From an uncultured Fodinibius sp. (lineage in GTDB: Bacteria > Bacteroidota > Rhodothermia > Balneolales > Balneolaceae): a DNA stretch of 64,000 nucleotides. Position 1 is the first letter of the stretch; the number at the start of each line of letters is the position of its first letter. A program made the position numbers and the translations under genes. This document shows, piece after piece, positions 18,858 through 28,774 of this stretch. The notes beneath the pieces are model-generated. The model was not told where the DNA came from. It was given only the letters and a program-made list of their open reading frames with translations, and ran no database searches. Location of the stretch: assembly GCA_913057775.1 (NCBI GenBank), contig CAJXOG010000002.1, positions 434,001-498,000 of the forward strand, written 5' to 3'.

Positions 18858-20291
18858 CTAAACAGTTTGCTCTTGTTGAACAACAACAGGTTTGGTTTTC
18901 TCTATATCAAATTCGTTGGTTTCTTCATCGTAATTATGCGGATCTGCCTGCGGCATAACTCCTTTAACTTCTGCAATGGCAACCATTGGCAGGAAGCGAA
19001 GGAATAGCAGGAAGAAGGTAAAGAAGAGTCCGAATGTTCCAACATAAGTTATGATATCCCAGAAGGTGGGCGAATAATAATCCCACGCAGAGGGCATAAA
19101 GTCTGTTGATAGTGAAGCAACGGAAATCATAAAGCGTTCAAACCACATTCCGATGTTCACAATAATCGAAATAACAAATGTGATGGCAACATTACGTCGT
19201 ATTTTCTTGAACCAAAGGAATTGCGGGGTTACCACATTACAGAACATCAGGATCCAGAAGCCCCAGGCATAGGGACCGACGACGTAGAGCCAGAAAATTC
19301 CCTGTTCGTAAATATAGCCACTATACCAGGCTATAAAGCCTTCCATCAGGTACGCAAAGGCAACTAGGTTACCTGTTATCATCATCACGAGATTCATCTT
19401 TTCCATGATATCGATGTTCATGATGTCTTCAAGACCGTATATTTTTCGAGCGATCAACATCAGTGTAAGTACCATGGCAAAGCCGGAGTAGATAGCACCC
19501 GCAACAAAGTAGGGCGGGAAGATCGTACTGTGCCAGCCTGGAATAACCGAAACGGCAAAGTCAAAAGATACAATAGTGTGTACTGAAAGAACCAACGGAG
19601 TGGCAAGACCGGCCAGGATCATATAGGCTTTTTCGTAGTTCCACCAATTGCGAAAACTACCAGTCCATCCGAGAGAGGCAATTCCATAGGAAATTTTAGC
19701 AATTTTACTCTTGGCCTTATCGCGCAGTGTGGCAAAATCAGGTATTAAACCTACATACCAGAAGAGTAAGGAAACGGTGAAGTACGTGCTAACGGCGAAA
19801 ACATCCCAAAGCAGTGGACTGGAGAAGTTCGGCCAGGCCGCCATCTGGTTAGGGATTGGAAATACCCAGTAGATAACCCAGATACGACCCACGTGGATAG
19901 CCGGGAAGATGCCAGCACACATCACAGCAAAAATCGTCATCGCCTCAGCAAAACGGTTAATTGCCGTTCGCCATCCCTGTCTAAAGAGGAAAAGAATAGC
20001 GGAAATCAATGTTCCGGCGTGACCAATACCAACCCACCAAACGAAGTTGATAATAGCCCAACCCCAACCGGCCGGGTTATTAAGTCCCCAAATTCCGGTA
20101 CCATCCCATACGAGATAACCGATGGCTCCTAAAAGGGTGATCATTAAAATATTGGCAAGGCCAAACGCTAAATACCACAATTTAGGAGTAGGAGATAATG
20201 GAGTCTTGGCAATAAGATCAGTTATACTCCCAAAGGAATGGTCTCCTTTTATAAGTTTTGGCTCTGGTACGTATTGATAATCTGTGCTCAT
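18858..20291 (-). CDS. actC: Alternative complex III quinol-binding membrane subunit ActC (NrfD-like)
   Basis: 477 residues with about ten helices, NrfD/PsrC family. Family stretches include [40 protein letters not shown]-like helix 3 ([16 protein letters not shown]), [11 protein letters not shown] and [20 protein letters not shown]. ActC forms the quinol oxidation site next to the ActB iron-sulfur domain. It lies 18 bases after actB. The cytoplasmic C-terminal tail is charged and variable. Confidence 0.95.
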   Translation of the reverse strand: MSTDYQYVPEPKLIKGDHSFGSITDLIAKTPLSPTPKLWYLAFGLANILMITLLGAIGYLVWDGTGIWGLNNPAGWGWAIINFVWWVGIGHAGTLISAILFLFRQGWRTAINRFAEAMTIFAVMCAGIFPAIHVGRIWVIYWVFPIPNQMAAWPNFSSPLLWDVFAVSTYFTVSLLFWYVGLIPDFATLRDKAKSKIAKISYGIASLGWTGSFRNWWNYEKAYMILAGLATPLVLSVHTIVSFDFAVSVIPGWHSTIFPPYFVAGAIYSGFAMVLTLMLIARKIYGLEDIMNIDIMEKMNLVMMITGNLVAFAYLMEGFIAWYSGYIYEQGIFWLYVVGPYAWGFWILMFCNVVTPQFLWFKKIRRNVAITFVISIIVNIGMWFERFMISVASLSTDFMPSAWDYYSPTFWDIITYVGTFGLFFTFFLLFLRFLPMVAIAEVKGVMPQADPHNYDEETNEFDIEKTKPVVVQQEQTV

Positions 20292-20309
20292 CGTAAAGTA
20301 TGTTGAAAA

Positions 20310-23300
20310 TTAAGCCAATTTGGGATTGGGATTACGAACTTTAGCAAGATACGACGTTCTTGGTCGCGTATTAAGTTCTTCGAGAAGCAAGTAGTTGCGG
20401 TTGTTCTTCTTGGTTTGCACTACTTCGCTTTCGGGATCGGTGAGATCTCCAAAGTAGATAGCATCTGCGGGACAAGCTTGCTGGCAAGCCGTTTCAACAG
20501 CGCCATCTTTAGGTTTCTTGGTTTCTCCATTTGTTTCGATACTGCGATTGATCTTGGCGCGGTTAACACGTTGTACACAGTAGGTGCATTTCTCCATCAC
20601 ACCACGGAAACGAACGGTTACTTCCGGATTCATCGCCATTTGGATGATTTCCGGATCGTCTCCACCTGTTAAAAATTCTTTTGTATAGTTAAAGAAGTTA
20701 AAGCGACGAACTTTATAAGGACAGTTATTTGCACAATAACGAGTACCAATACAGCGGTTATAAGTCATTTGATTCATACCGTCATCGCTGTGGGTAGTTG
20801 CTGCTACCGGGCAAACCTGCTCACAAGGAGCCAACTCACAGTGCATACAGGGCACAGGTTGGTGTAGAGCTTTCGGATCGTTAACGTCACCATCAAAATA
20901 GCGGTCGTTTCTGATCCAATGCATTTCACGTCCACGACTCACTTCGCGCTTCCCTACTACCGGAATGTTATTTTCAGCCGTACATGCAATCGTACAGACG
21001 CCACAACCGGTACAGGTATTAAGGTCGATCGACATACCCCATTGTGGTTCGTCTTCGGGGTATTCCTGCTCGTCAATAGAGTTAAAAATGGATAACGGTT
21101 CATCTTCTCCATGCTCATCAGCATAAGCAAGACCCGGCATCTCGGCATCATAAGCAGATTCGTATGTCGAGAAGTTGGGGTTCTCTTTATATTCTTGAAG
21201 GGTGGCATGTCGCAATAGCGATCGCCCTTCCATAGTGTTATGGTCTTGCGTACAGGCTATTTCGTACGTTTCGTCCGTTTTTTCTACTGATACGTTGCTG
21301 GCAAAATGCATATTGTCTGTTGTGCGAAGCGGATAGGTATCAACCCCTGTTTTATTAGCTACCCGCCCAACACCTTCACGCCCATATCCTACAGTAATAG
21401 TGATACTGTCATCGGCATGGCCGGGCTGAACCCACGCTGGAATCTCAACAGTAGTACCATCAACAGTAATAGAAACAACTTCCACTTCTGATTTTCCAAG
21501 ACCGGCTTCTGTAACGCCCAGCTCGTCGGCTGTTTTCTTGCTCATCAGCGCAACGTTATCCCAGGTAATCTTTGTCATCGGCTTGGGAAGCTCTTGCAGC
21601 CAGCCGTTGTTGGCGAAGCGGCCGTCAAACACTGTTGAGTCAGGTCGAATTACCAGTTCCATTCCCTCAGAAGGGTCTGCATTGCTAATGAAGTCGTTGG
21701 CTTGCGAATTAAATGCACTTGAAATGCTGACGGAAGCAGCATAAAATGTTTCTTCACTTGCTACTCCATCGTGTAGTGCTTTATTCCACTGACTCGTAAA
21801 GTTATTTGAGTAATAATCTTTCCAGGTATTCTGAACCAAATCATAACCTTTTTGTTGATCTCCGTTCAGAATAATGTTCAGAAATTCAATTTCGCTGATC
21901 CCGGAATACAGCGGCTCAATTTGGGGCTGAATAATAGATCGTGTTCCTGAATAGGAATAGCCATCGCCCCAAGCCTCAAGAAAGTGGGCCCGATTTATAT
22001 GCCAGTTGGCCAACTTCGAAGTTTCATCATAATAATTAGAGAGATGAACAACTTGTTCAGCGTTGGCAAGGGCTTCATCAAAATTTAAATCAGCCGGCGC
22101 CGTGAATGCAGGGTTGGTTCCCACAAGTACAACCGTATCTACATTACCATTGTTCAAATCTTCAACTAAACCGGCAAAAGCTTCACGGTTGTTCTGGTTG
22201 TCAACATGGGGAACTTCAAGATAATCAACAGTTTCGCCATCGTTGCCAAGCGCAGTATTCATCGCTGCAACGGTAGCATGAAGCTCTGGGTTGTGATCGC
22301 GTCCGACTGTTAGTACCGAATTGCCTCGGTTGTCGAGTAGTTCTTCAGTCAGAACAGAAATCCATTCGTGATCAGAAAATTTGTTGCTGTAACCACTGAA
22401 CGCGGATAATCCACTAACAGTGTTGGAAAGCTCAGCGGCCAATGCATATATAAAGAGTTCAATTTCGCCAGATTTTATGCGCAGGCGGTTATCGGCGTTG
22501 GAACCCGTGATGCTGAACGTGCTTTCAACAGCATAAAATCGAGACATATCGTCATCTTCAGACATGACCCGACGTCGGTCAGTAAAACGCTTAGTATTTT
22601 CAACACTGTTTTTGTCAGCGGCCGGATTAAGAAAGTCATCATCAAAACTTACAATGACATCGGCTTCATCATACTTATTATAAGTTCGTAATCGCTCACC
22701 GAATGCTATATTAGTGCCTTCAAGGGCATTGTCTTCTCCAAATGGCTCATAAGTAATCCATTTTGCATTGGAGAATTGGTTCAGTGCCTGATCCTTCAAC
22801 TTATTATAAGTAGGAGAGGAGTTTGCTTCAGAAACAAAGGCAATGTTTTGATCAGCATTAGAAAAATGATCGCTGCAAAATTCTGCAAAAGCACTAACCG
22901 AAGAACGCTCACCATCTTTTCGAACGTAGCGCGAACGGTCAGGGTCAAACATATTCAAGATCTCAGCCTGACCAAAGATGCTGGTATTCCCGCTACTGGC
23001 CGGGTGCATCTCATTTCCTTCGATTTTGGTGGGTCGTCCGGAATTGTTTTCGACGACGATTCCATTCAGAGCATCCTGGAATGGAGAGGCTGAAGCGTAA
23101 TATTGTGGTACGCCCTCTACCAGATCTTCCGGTTGCTTACTAAAAGGTACAATTTTTTGCACCGGTCGCCGGCAGGCTGCAAATCCTGCAAGCGCTATGG
23201 AAGCTCCCATCACACGCAGAAAGCTGCGTCGTGATACTTTGTCGTTAAGTTCAGTGGCATTTTCAGGGAATTCACGCTCAACGAACTTTTCATACTCGTC

Positions 23301-23360
23301 ATTGCGAGCAAGTTCGCCAAGGCTTTTCCAGTAATTGGGATTTTTAACTTCTTCGCTCAT
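20310..23360 (-). CDS. actB: Alternative complex III iron-sulfur subunit ActB
   Basis: 1016 residues. The N-terminus has a Tat-type signal (SRRSFLRVMGASIALAG) that runs into a lipobox-like GFAAC, so a Tat-exported lipoprotein is possible. Residues ~50-740 are a molybdopterin-oxidoreductase-like domain that in this family lacks the cofactor. The C-terminal third is a ferredoxin-like domain with clusters CTGCGVCTIAC, CMHCELAPCEQVC, CIGTRYCANNC and CTYCVQRV plus CQQACPAD. The CIGTRYC motif lacks one cysteine, which agrees with the one 3Fe-4S and three 4Fe-4S clusters known for ActB. It passes electrons from quinol to the ActA/ActE hemes. Confidence 0.95.
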   Translation of the reverse strand: MSEEVKNPNYWKSLGELARNDEYEKFVEREFPENATELNDKVSRRSFLRVMGASIALAGFAACRRPVQKIVPFSKQPEDLVEGVPQYYASASPFQDALNGIVVENNSGRPTKIEGNEMHPASSGNTSIFGQAEILNMFDPDRSRYVRKDGERSSVSAFAEFCSDHFSNADQNIAFVSEANSSPTYNKLKDQALNQFSNAKWITYEPFGEDNALEGTNIAFGERLRTYNKYDEADVIVSFDDDFLNPAADKNSVENTKRFTDRRRVMSEDDDMSRFYAVESTFSITGSNADNRLRIKSGEIELFIYALAAELSNTVSGLSAFSGYSNKFSDHEWISVLTEELLDNRGNSVLTVGRDHNPELHATVAAMNTALGNDGETVDYLEVPHVDNQNNREAFAGLVEDLNNGNVDTVVLVGTNPAFTAPADLNFDEALANAEQVVHLSNYYDETSKLANWHINRAHFLEAWGDGYSYSGTRSIIQPQIEPLYSGISEIEFLNIILNGDQQKGYDLVQNTWKDYYSNNFTSQWNKALHDGVASEETFYAASVSISSAFNSQANDFISNADPSEGMELVIRPDSTVFDGRFANNGWLQELPKPMTKITWDNVALMSKKTADELGVTEAGLGKSEVEVVSITVDGTTVEIPAWVQPGHADDSITITVGYGREGVGRVANKTGVDTYPLRTTDNMHFASNVSVEKTDETYEIACTQDHNTMEGRSLLRHATLQEYKENPNFSTYESAYDAEMPGLAYADEHGEDEPLSIFNSIDEQEYPEDEPQWGMSIDLNTCTGCGVCTIACTAENNIPVVGKREVSRGREMHWIRNDRYFDGDVNDPKALHQPVPCMHCELAPCEQVCPVAATTHSDDGMNQMTYNRCIGTRYCANNCPYKVRRFNFFNYTKEFLTGGDDPEIIQMAMNPEVTVRFRGVMEKCTYCVQRVNRAKINRSIETNGETKKPKDGAVETACQQACPADAIYFGDLTDPESEVVQTKKNNRNYLLLEELNTRPRTSYLAKVRNPNPKLA

Positions 23361-23411
23361 TCCGTTACGATTGCGTTAATTCAGATTCGTTCGGTTAAAT
23401 ATTCCTTCTTA

Positions 23412-24065
23412 TTAATAATGGCAACTTTGACAATAGGTAGGGGGAGCAATATTGTGTTTTGCTACAAGCTCACGTCCCATTTCAATCTGATCTTTTTCCG
23501 GTTCATATCCCATTGTAGTAACTTCTTCAACCGGACGAACATTTTGCTCCGGATTTCGGTGACAGTCAAGACACCAACTCATACTCAAAGGCTCTTTTTG
23601 GAAAACAACCTCCATTCGATCAACACGCCCGTGGCATGTTTCGCAACCTACACCAACGTTGACGTGTGCCGCATGATTAAAGTAAGCGTAATCTGGGAGG
23701 TTGTGCACGCGAATCCATTCGATAGACTCTCCGGACTCCCAGCTGTCACGAATTTTTTGTATTTCTTCTGGTTTATTTTGTCCATCAATCTGGTTGTGAC
23801 AGTTCATACATGTTTGCGTAGCCGGCACATTCGCAAATTTGGAATCAAAAACATTGGTGTGGCAATATTGACAATCAATATCTAGCTCACCGGCATGCAG
23901 CTTATGGCTGTATTCGATGGGCTGCTCGGGAGCATAGCCTACATCGGTATATTCGGGAGAAAAGTAATACCAAACTCCTGCTACTGTTGCGGTCGCGAAA
24001 ATAATGAGCCCGAGCAAAATACGTTGAGGTACTTCATTTGCCCATCTGGGAAAAATCTGAGCCAT
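23412..24065 (-). CDS. actA: Alternative complex III pentaheme cytochrome c ActA
   Basis: 217 residues, one N-terminal helix (~16-35) and five CXXCH heme motifs at about residues 65 (CQYCH), 86 (CMNCH), 141 (CETCH), 165 (CLDCH) and 212 (CQSCH), the full set for ActA. It is the first gene of the operon that continues through actB-F to the caa3 oxidase. The upstream 331-base gap must hold the operon promoter, although no convincing minus-strand TAnnTTTG was found there. Confidence 0.95.
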   Translation of the reverse strand: MAQIFPRWANEVPQRILLGLIIFATATVAGVWYYFSPEYTDVGYAPEQPIEYSHKLHAGELDIDCQYCHTNVFDSKFANVPATQTCMNCHNQIDGQNKPEEIQKIRDSWESGESIEWIRVHNLPDYAYFNHAAHVNVGVGCETCHGRVDRMEVVFQKEPLSMSWCLDCHRNPEQNVRPVEEVTTMGYEPEKDQIEMGRELVAKHNIAPPTYCQSCHY

Positions 24066-24396
24066 GGGTTAAGTAAAATTTGTCGTTACTTTTTAGCAAT
24101 TGTCCTCTAAAAGTTTCGGCATGAAAGTATGGAAAATCCAACTCTTTTAGAACCCATAAAAATGAGCCCCCTTATATTTAAATCGAATCTAAATTGGATA
24201 GGATCGTTTATTCATGCCCAATAATTTAGTGGGCTAAAATATAATCTATTTATCAAAAATGCCTAATTGAATTCAGGAAATTCGGGGAATTATATCTGTA
24301 AACTTGACAGGTATTTAAAACGAAAATGCTCCTGTAGAAAAATTGAATATTATGTATCTTCAGTCTACCTAAAATTGTGTGCGTTAATATCTGTGT
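24066..24396. other. Divergent intergenic region between actA and the DUF420 gene
   Basis: 331 AT-rich bases between divergent genes. It must carry promoters for the respiratory operon (leftward) and for the DUF420 gene (rightward). On the plus strand TATCTTCA (24356-24363) resembles a -7 element, without a clear -33. No gene, riboswitch or repeat was recognised. Confidence 0.5.
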
Positions 24397-24960
24397 ATGG
24401 ATTCTGAGAAACCGGTTACGATTGATTTGTTAAAAAATATTAGTCTCTCCAAGGCCATTGGTGTAATACTATTAATAAGTAGTGTGGCATTCGGCTTTTT
24501 AATCTGGCTGATTTATTACAAAGGAGGGAGCGACTACAGTTCGAACCTGATTGCGAGTTTGCCTGCACTCAATGCATTATTAAATAGTACGAGCGCTGTA
24601 TTGTTGATATTTGGATATCGGGCGATACGTCAGCGAGACTTTAGTCGGCATATGAAATTTAATCTCACTGCTTTTGTAACCTCAACTTTTTTTCTGATCA
24701 GTTATGTAATCTATCATAACTTTCATGGCAGCACGCCATTTACGGGAGAAGGGGTTGTTCGACCGATATACTTCTTTATTCTCATATCTCATATCATTTT
24801 ATCAGCGATTGTAATGCCGATGATACTAACCAGTTTTTATTTAGCTTTTTCTGGGAAGCTGAAACTGCATCGTAAAGTGTCGAAGGTTACGCTACCAGTG
24901 TGGCTGTATGTATCGGTAACAGGAGTGGTGATTTTCTTTATGTTGAGAGCGTATTCCTGA
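24397..24960 (+). CDS. DUF420 membrane protein, CtaM-like oxidase assembly candidate
   Basis: 187 residues with five predicted helices and the histidine pattern of the DUF420 family: NALLNSTSAVLLIFGY, HMKFNLTAF, SYVIYHNFHGSTPF, SHIILSAIVMPMI, LHRKVSKVTLPVWLYVSVTGV. In Firmicutes a DUF420 protein (CtaM) is needed for maturation of the heme-copper oxidase. Its position, divergent from the act-caa3 operon, supports a similar job here (inference). A signal-peptide role for the first helix is unlikely; the N-terminus is charged and starts MDSEKPVT. Confidence 0.85.
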   Translation: MDSEKPVTIDLLKNISLSKAIGVILLISSVAFGFLIWLIYYKGGSDYSSNLIASLPALNALLNSTSAVLLIFGYRAIRQRDFSRHMKFNLTAFVTSTFFLISYVIYHNFHGSTPFTGEGVVRPIYFFILISHIILSAIVMPMILTSFYLAFSGKLKLHRKVSKVTLPVWLYVSVTGVVIFFMLRAYS

Positions 24961-24988
24961 GAATATAGATTTGCAATCTAATCAGGAT

Positions 24989-25372
24989 TTATGGGGTAGA
25001 CCATGAGACTTCCATCCCATCAGAAGTCATCGTGGCTGTTGCAGTAACTTCGACATTTTCGTTGGTGCCGGTTCCAGTAACAGTAAGAGTATTCCCCGAT
25101 CCGGAAATTTCGTAACTACCGTTTTCATTTTCAGGATCGATGGACAAGATGTTATCTTTAGATATATCATCAAACGAATTCCCGCCACCGCCCAACATGT
25201 CCGGCTTTTCGTAATAGATCTGGGCATCATTGATTACCATCAGTATATCTTGGCGAACTGCCGACTCATTTGAATTGTCCCTGGCTTCTTGCATCGTATC
25301 AATGGCAACGACAGCTGCTACGCCTACGAGAATAGTTACTAATATGACTAAAAGTAGTTGTTGTTGTCCCAT
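24989..25372 (-). CDS. Type IV pilin-like single-pass protein, function unknown
   Basis: 127 residues. The N-terminus MGQQQLLLVILVTILVGVAA is a long hydrophobic helix that starts almost at residue 1, as in mature type IV pilins. It is followed by an amphipathic stretch (NESAVRQDILMVINDAQIYYEKP) and a small polar, Thr/Ser-rich beta-type domain with GGGGNSFDDI. It lacks the classic prepilin sequence (K-G-FTLIE with Glu at +5), so processing by a prepilin peptidase is uncertain. I recall similar MGQQQLLL proteins as hypotheticals in related phyla. No other pilus genes are near. It is convergent with the DUF420 gene (28 bases). Confidence 0.75.
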   Translation of the reverse strand: MGQQQLLLVILVTILVGVAAVVAIDTMQEARDNSNESAVRQDILMVINDAQIYYEKPDMLGGGGNSFDDISKDNILSIDPENENGSYEISGSGNTLTVTGTGTNENVEVTATATMTSDGMEVSWSTP

Positions 25373-25783
25373 AAATGAATCCTAAATCAAGATTTAGTAA
25401 TAATTACGGAACATCTACTTTGTGTGAAAAAAGGTTAGCGAATTTTAATTGGTTTCATAAACTGCCTTTAAAGTCTTTGAAAGCATAATTTAAGGGATCG
25501 ATAATTTATATTATAGAAATTTAAAGGTCAGAACCGGGATGTTTCGTGCCGGAATCAACTTGCAAGAATAATTAAAGTGTTGTTCTGCAGATAATTGTGT
25601 ATCTTCTTCGCAGCTGGTGTTACTTAATATCCCACCTACTCGTTAAACAGGTTCTTACAATCCTTTCTTTGGTCTGTCGGCGCCTCTAATATATACGGTT
25701 TTTGGATAGCGGTTTTAAAGACCGGTACTATAAGTATGTTTTTGTGGCGTCAGGTATTCATTAATACTCAATTATATTTTTTT
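25373..25783. other. Long intergenic region / probable 5' leader of the DEAD-box helicase gene
   Basis: 411 bases between divergent genes. A possible -7 element TATCTTCT lies at 25600-25607, with TTG at 25580-25582; use of it would leave a leader of about 160 bases before the helicase ATG. Long leaders are common for cold-shock or autoregulated DEAD-box helicases. An in-frame ATG at 25736 would add 16 non-conserved residues. No structured RNA family was recognised. Confidence 0.4.
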
Positions 25784-27349
25784 ATGACAGATTTAGATTT
25801 TAACGAACTTAATATTACTGATCCTATTCTCAAGGGAATTGAACAGATGGGATTCGAAAAACCAACCCCTGTACAGGTACAATGCATTCCACCGCTTTTG
25901 GATGAGAAAGACGTTGTTGGTCAGGCTCAAACAGGAACTGGAAAAACGGCTGCATTTGGAATTCCAGTTGTACAGAAAACTGATCTTGATATTTCAAATG
26001 TACAGACCATTATCATGTGTCCTACTCGTGAACTGGCTATACAGGTGACGGGAGAACTTATTAAGATAGGAAAGCACCTTAATGGATTGAATGTTGTTCC
26101 CATTTATGGCGGCCAATCTATATCGCGACAGATAAAAGCCCTTAAACGCGGTGCTCATATTGTTGTTGGGACACCCGGACGAACTATTGATCACCTTCGC
26201 CGTGGAACAATGAAGCTGAACAATTTGAAGCGTGTCGTTTTTGATGAAGCTGACGAAATGCTCAACATGGGTTTTCGAGATGATATGGAACAGATTCTGT
26301 CTTATGCCGATAAGCCGGTACAGACTATTATGTTTTCTGCGACCATGTCGAAAGGGATTCGTAAGATTATGAATCGCTACATGAACAATCCCCAGACGAT
26401 TACGATTGAGCGCAAAAAAGTTACGGCCCCTAACATTGAGCAATATGTGGTAGAGGTTCGCGATTCTGTTCGCACTGAAGCTATTTGCCGATTTATGGAT
26501 ATCAATAATTTTAAGCTGGCACTTGTCTTTTGTAATACCAAACGTAAAACTGAGCAGGTGACGCGAGAGCTTAAGTCACGAGGATATTCCTCAGATTTTA
26601 TTAACGGTGATTTAAATCAGAATCAGCGTGATCGTGTGATGGCAAAATTCCGATCTGGTGCGATCGATATTTTAGTCGGAACGGATGTTGCCGCTCGCGG
26701 ATTGGATGTTGAGGATATTGAAGTGGTATTCAATTATGATATCCCGCAAGATCCGGAGTATTATGTGCACCGTATTGGCCGAACTGGACGTGCCGGTCGA
26801 TCAGGCATGGCGATTACGTTTACAACACGTCGCAAAAGAAAGGAACTGCACACTATTGAGAAGCAGATCAAAAATCAGTTGAATCCACTTGAAATGCCTT
26901 CTACAGCTGATGTTCGTATATCACAAATGGCCGGACGCATGGAAGAAGTGGTAGAAGTGCTTGAAAAAGGAGATTTGCGTCCTTACATCGAGGAGCTTGA
27001 AGGTTTTACCGATGATCGGTTTACGACAATTGAAATTGCAGCTGCACTGCTTAAGATGAATACATCAGTAGAGGAATCTTCAGATGACAGTGCCCAAGTC
27101 GGCCAGTATGATGATTCGGCAATGATCAAAGTTCATTTTAACGTGGGTAAAAAGAATAACGTGTACCCAGGTGATTTAGTTGGAGCGATAGCCGGAGAAT
27201 CAGGAATCCCAGGAAAAGTAATTGGCAATATCGATATTTTTCCCAAGCATTCTTTTGTTGATGTTCCCGGTCAATATGTAAACCAAGTACTCAACGGAAT
27301 GAATAGAAACAGAGTGAAAGGCAAAAAGGTGCACGTTAAAGTAGCGTAG
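25784..27349 (+). CDS. DEAD-box RNA helicase with C-terminal DbpA-like RNA-binding domain
   Basis: 521 residues from the ATG at 25784 (MTDLDFNEL), chosen because the Q-motif region GFEKPTPVQVQCIPPLL then lies at the usual distance from the N-terminus. Motifs: I AQTGTGKTAAFG (~50), Ia PTRELAIQ, Ib GTPGRTIDHL, II DEADEML (~155), III SATM, V GTDVAARGLD, VI HRIGRTGRAGRSG. The last ~75 residues (MIKVHFNVGKKNNVYPGDLVGAI...IDIFPKHSFVDVP) are a DbpA-type RRM that binds RNA. It probably acts in ribosome assembly or RNA decay (CsdA/CshA-like). A bidirectional terminator follows the stop. Confidence 0.94.
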   Translation: MTDLDFNELNITDPILKGIEQMGFEKPTPVQVQCIPPLLDEKDVVGQAQTGTGKTAAFGIPVVQKTDLDISNVQTIIMCPTRELAIQVTGELIKIGKHLNGLNVVPIYGGQSISRQIKALKRGAHIVVGTPGRTIDHLRRGTMKLNNLKRVVFDEADEMLNMGFRDDMEQILSYADKPVQTIMFSATMSKGIRKIMNRYMNNPQTITIERKKVTAPNIEQYVVEVRDSVRTEAICRFMDINNFKLALVFCNTKRKTEQVTRELKSRGYSSDFINGDLNQNQRDRVMAKFRSGAIDILVGTDVAARGLDVEDIEVVFNYDIPQDPEYYVHRIGRTGRAGRSGMAITFTTRRKRKELHTIEKQIKNQLNPLEMPSTADVRISQMAGRMEEVVEVLEKGDLRPYIEELEGFTDDRFTTIEIAAALLKMNTSVEESSDDSAQVGQYDDSAMIKVHFNVGKKNNVYPGDLVGAIAGESGIPGKVIGNIDIFPKHSFVDVPGQYVNQVLNGMNRNRVKGKKVHVKVA

Positions 27350-27375
27350 CACCTCATAAATTTTGTGAACTTATT

Positions 27376-27411
27376 AAAGTGGTTATCCAGTGATGGGTAT
27401 CCACTTTTTTT
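27376..27411. terminator. Bidirectional terminator after the helicase gene
   Basis: AAAGTGG (27376-27382) pairs with CCACTTT (27401-27407). After one T-T mismatch the stem goes on for five more pairs around a 6-base loop, and the 3' arm runs into seven T. It lies between the convergent helicase and MFS genes and could serve both, better for the plus strand. Confidence 0.75.
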
Positions 27412-27418
27412 ATGGATG

Positions 27419-28615
27419 CTATTTTACTTCCTGCGGACGAGCGGCTCCCAAGCCAAAAATAAGTTTAGCTCCCACAATAAGTAATAGAAACAGAAGAGGG
27501 ATAAACCACGCGCCGGTGAAGTCGTGCATAGCTCCGAACAGAGTAGGTCCAATGGCAGCAAGTAAATAACCAATGGATTGTGACATTCCTGATAATTCAG
27601 TAGCTGTTTCACTGTCGGTTGATCGCAGTACAATAAACAAAAGTGCTAATCCAAAGCTTCCACCTAGTGTCAGTCCAATTATTGATGCCCAAAGAGCAAC
27701 TAAGAATGGATCAGGAAACATCAATCCTATTAAACTTATAGCTTCGGCGATCATAAGTGTCCAAACTAACTTCCGCTGATCGTTGATTTTTTCTGCCCAG
27801 ACGGGGATAAAAATGGTACCGACTACGCCCATAGCCTGAGATAGAGAAAGCATCCACCCGGCGTTACTGGGAGAAAGACCGCGATCTTGAAGAATTTCTG
27901 GCAGCCAGGCTAAGACCACATAAAATGCAAGAGATTGTAGTCCCATAAATAATGCTACCTGCCAGGCCACAAGTGAACCTCCCAGTTCTTTCATGGATGT
28001 CAAAAAGTTGCGTTCCTGTTTTGGAACCGTTAGATCTTTCAGCTGGGGAAGCCAAATAATAAAAGCAAAGATAGAAAGTGCTGCCCAAGATCCGAGCGAC
28101 CATCGCCAGCCCCAACCCAAGTCATGGGCTAAGGGTACGCTAACCCCGGCTGCTAAAGTAGCTCCGAGTCCAAGCATGCTGGAATACACGCTCGTCATAA
28201 TTCCGGTGTGGTTGGGAAAGTCACGCTTAACCAGGCTGGGCAGAAGTACATTTCCAAAAGCGATTGCAATGCCTAATAATAACGTTCCAGCAAAAAGAGC
28301 CCAGTTTGCAGGAACAACCCGAAGTAGAATGCCCCCGGAAAGTAAGGCCATAGCCAAGGCTAGGGTTCCTTCAATTCCCATGCGTTTAGTGAACAGCGGT
28401 GTTAATGTCGAAAGCACTCCGAATGCCAGCAGCGGCAGTGTGGTTAGTAATCCCAGCATGGCATTAGAAAGCCCGGTGGCTTCTCGGATGGTGCTTATTA
28501 AAGGGCCTACCCCCGCCAGTGCAGGACGCAGGTTCAGGGCAATAAGCACGATGCCGGAAATAAGTAAAATGTTTTTCAGACGAGAATTTTGTTCAAATGG
28601 GGAAGATGCAGCCAT
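27419..28615 (-). CDS. MFS transporter, CynX/NimT family
   Basis: 398 residues with twelve predicted helices. The opening IVLIALNLRPALAGVGPLISTI and the GILLRVVPANW region are characteristic of the CynX/NimT (cyanate/nitroimidazole) branch of the major facilitator superfamily. The substrate cannot be inferred. No cyanase gene is nearby. A perfect -7 element (minus-strand TATCTTTG, 28664-28671) lies 50 bases upstream, so the gene is probably transcribed alone, ending at the terminator shared with the helicase. Confidence 0.88.
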   Translation of the reverse strand: MAASSPFEQNSRLKNILLISGIVLIALNLRPALAGVGPLISTIREATGLSNAMLGLLTTLPLLAFGVLSTLTPLFTKRMGIEGTLALAMALLSGGILLRVVPANWALFAGTLLLGIAIAFGNVLLPSLVKRDFPNHTGIMTSVYSSMLGLGATLAAGVSVPLAHDLGWGWRWSLGSWAALSIFAFIIWLPQLKDLTVPKQERNFLTSMKELGGSLVAWQVALFMGLQSLAFYVVLAWLPEILQDRGLSPSNAGWMLSLSQAMGVVGTIFIPVWAEKINDQRKLVWTLMIAEAISLIGLMFPDPFLVALWASIIGLTLGGSFGLALLFIVLRSTDSETATELSGMSQSIGYLLAAIGPTLFGAMHDFTGAWFIPLLFLLLIVGAKLIFGLGAARPQEVK

Positions 28616-28663
28616 TCGTAAAGTTCAGAATTCTAAAATTTATATCGTTATAATAAGGCGAGC

Positions 28664-28671
28664 CAAAGATA
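28664..28671 (-). promoter_or_regulatory. Candidate -7 element for the CynX/NimT-family gene
   Basis: The minus strand reads TATCTTTG, an exact TAnnTTTG match, 49 bases before the start codon. There is no TTG at the expected distance. Confidence 0.4.
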
Positions 28672-28774
28672 CAAAACTGAAATGAGTATTCATGAGCAAT
28701 ATCATTTCTTATAGCTGCCAGTGAATTGGTGATAAAAAAACCAAAGTGAACAGCCATAAACGAATTGAATAGTT

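Noticed and set aside
25736-25783. Upstream in-frame ATG of the DEAD-box helicase
   Set aside because: Adds 16 residues with no family resemblance; MTDLDF at 25784 fits the usual N-terminus.
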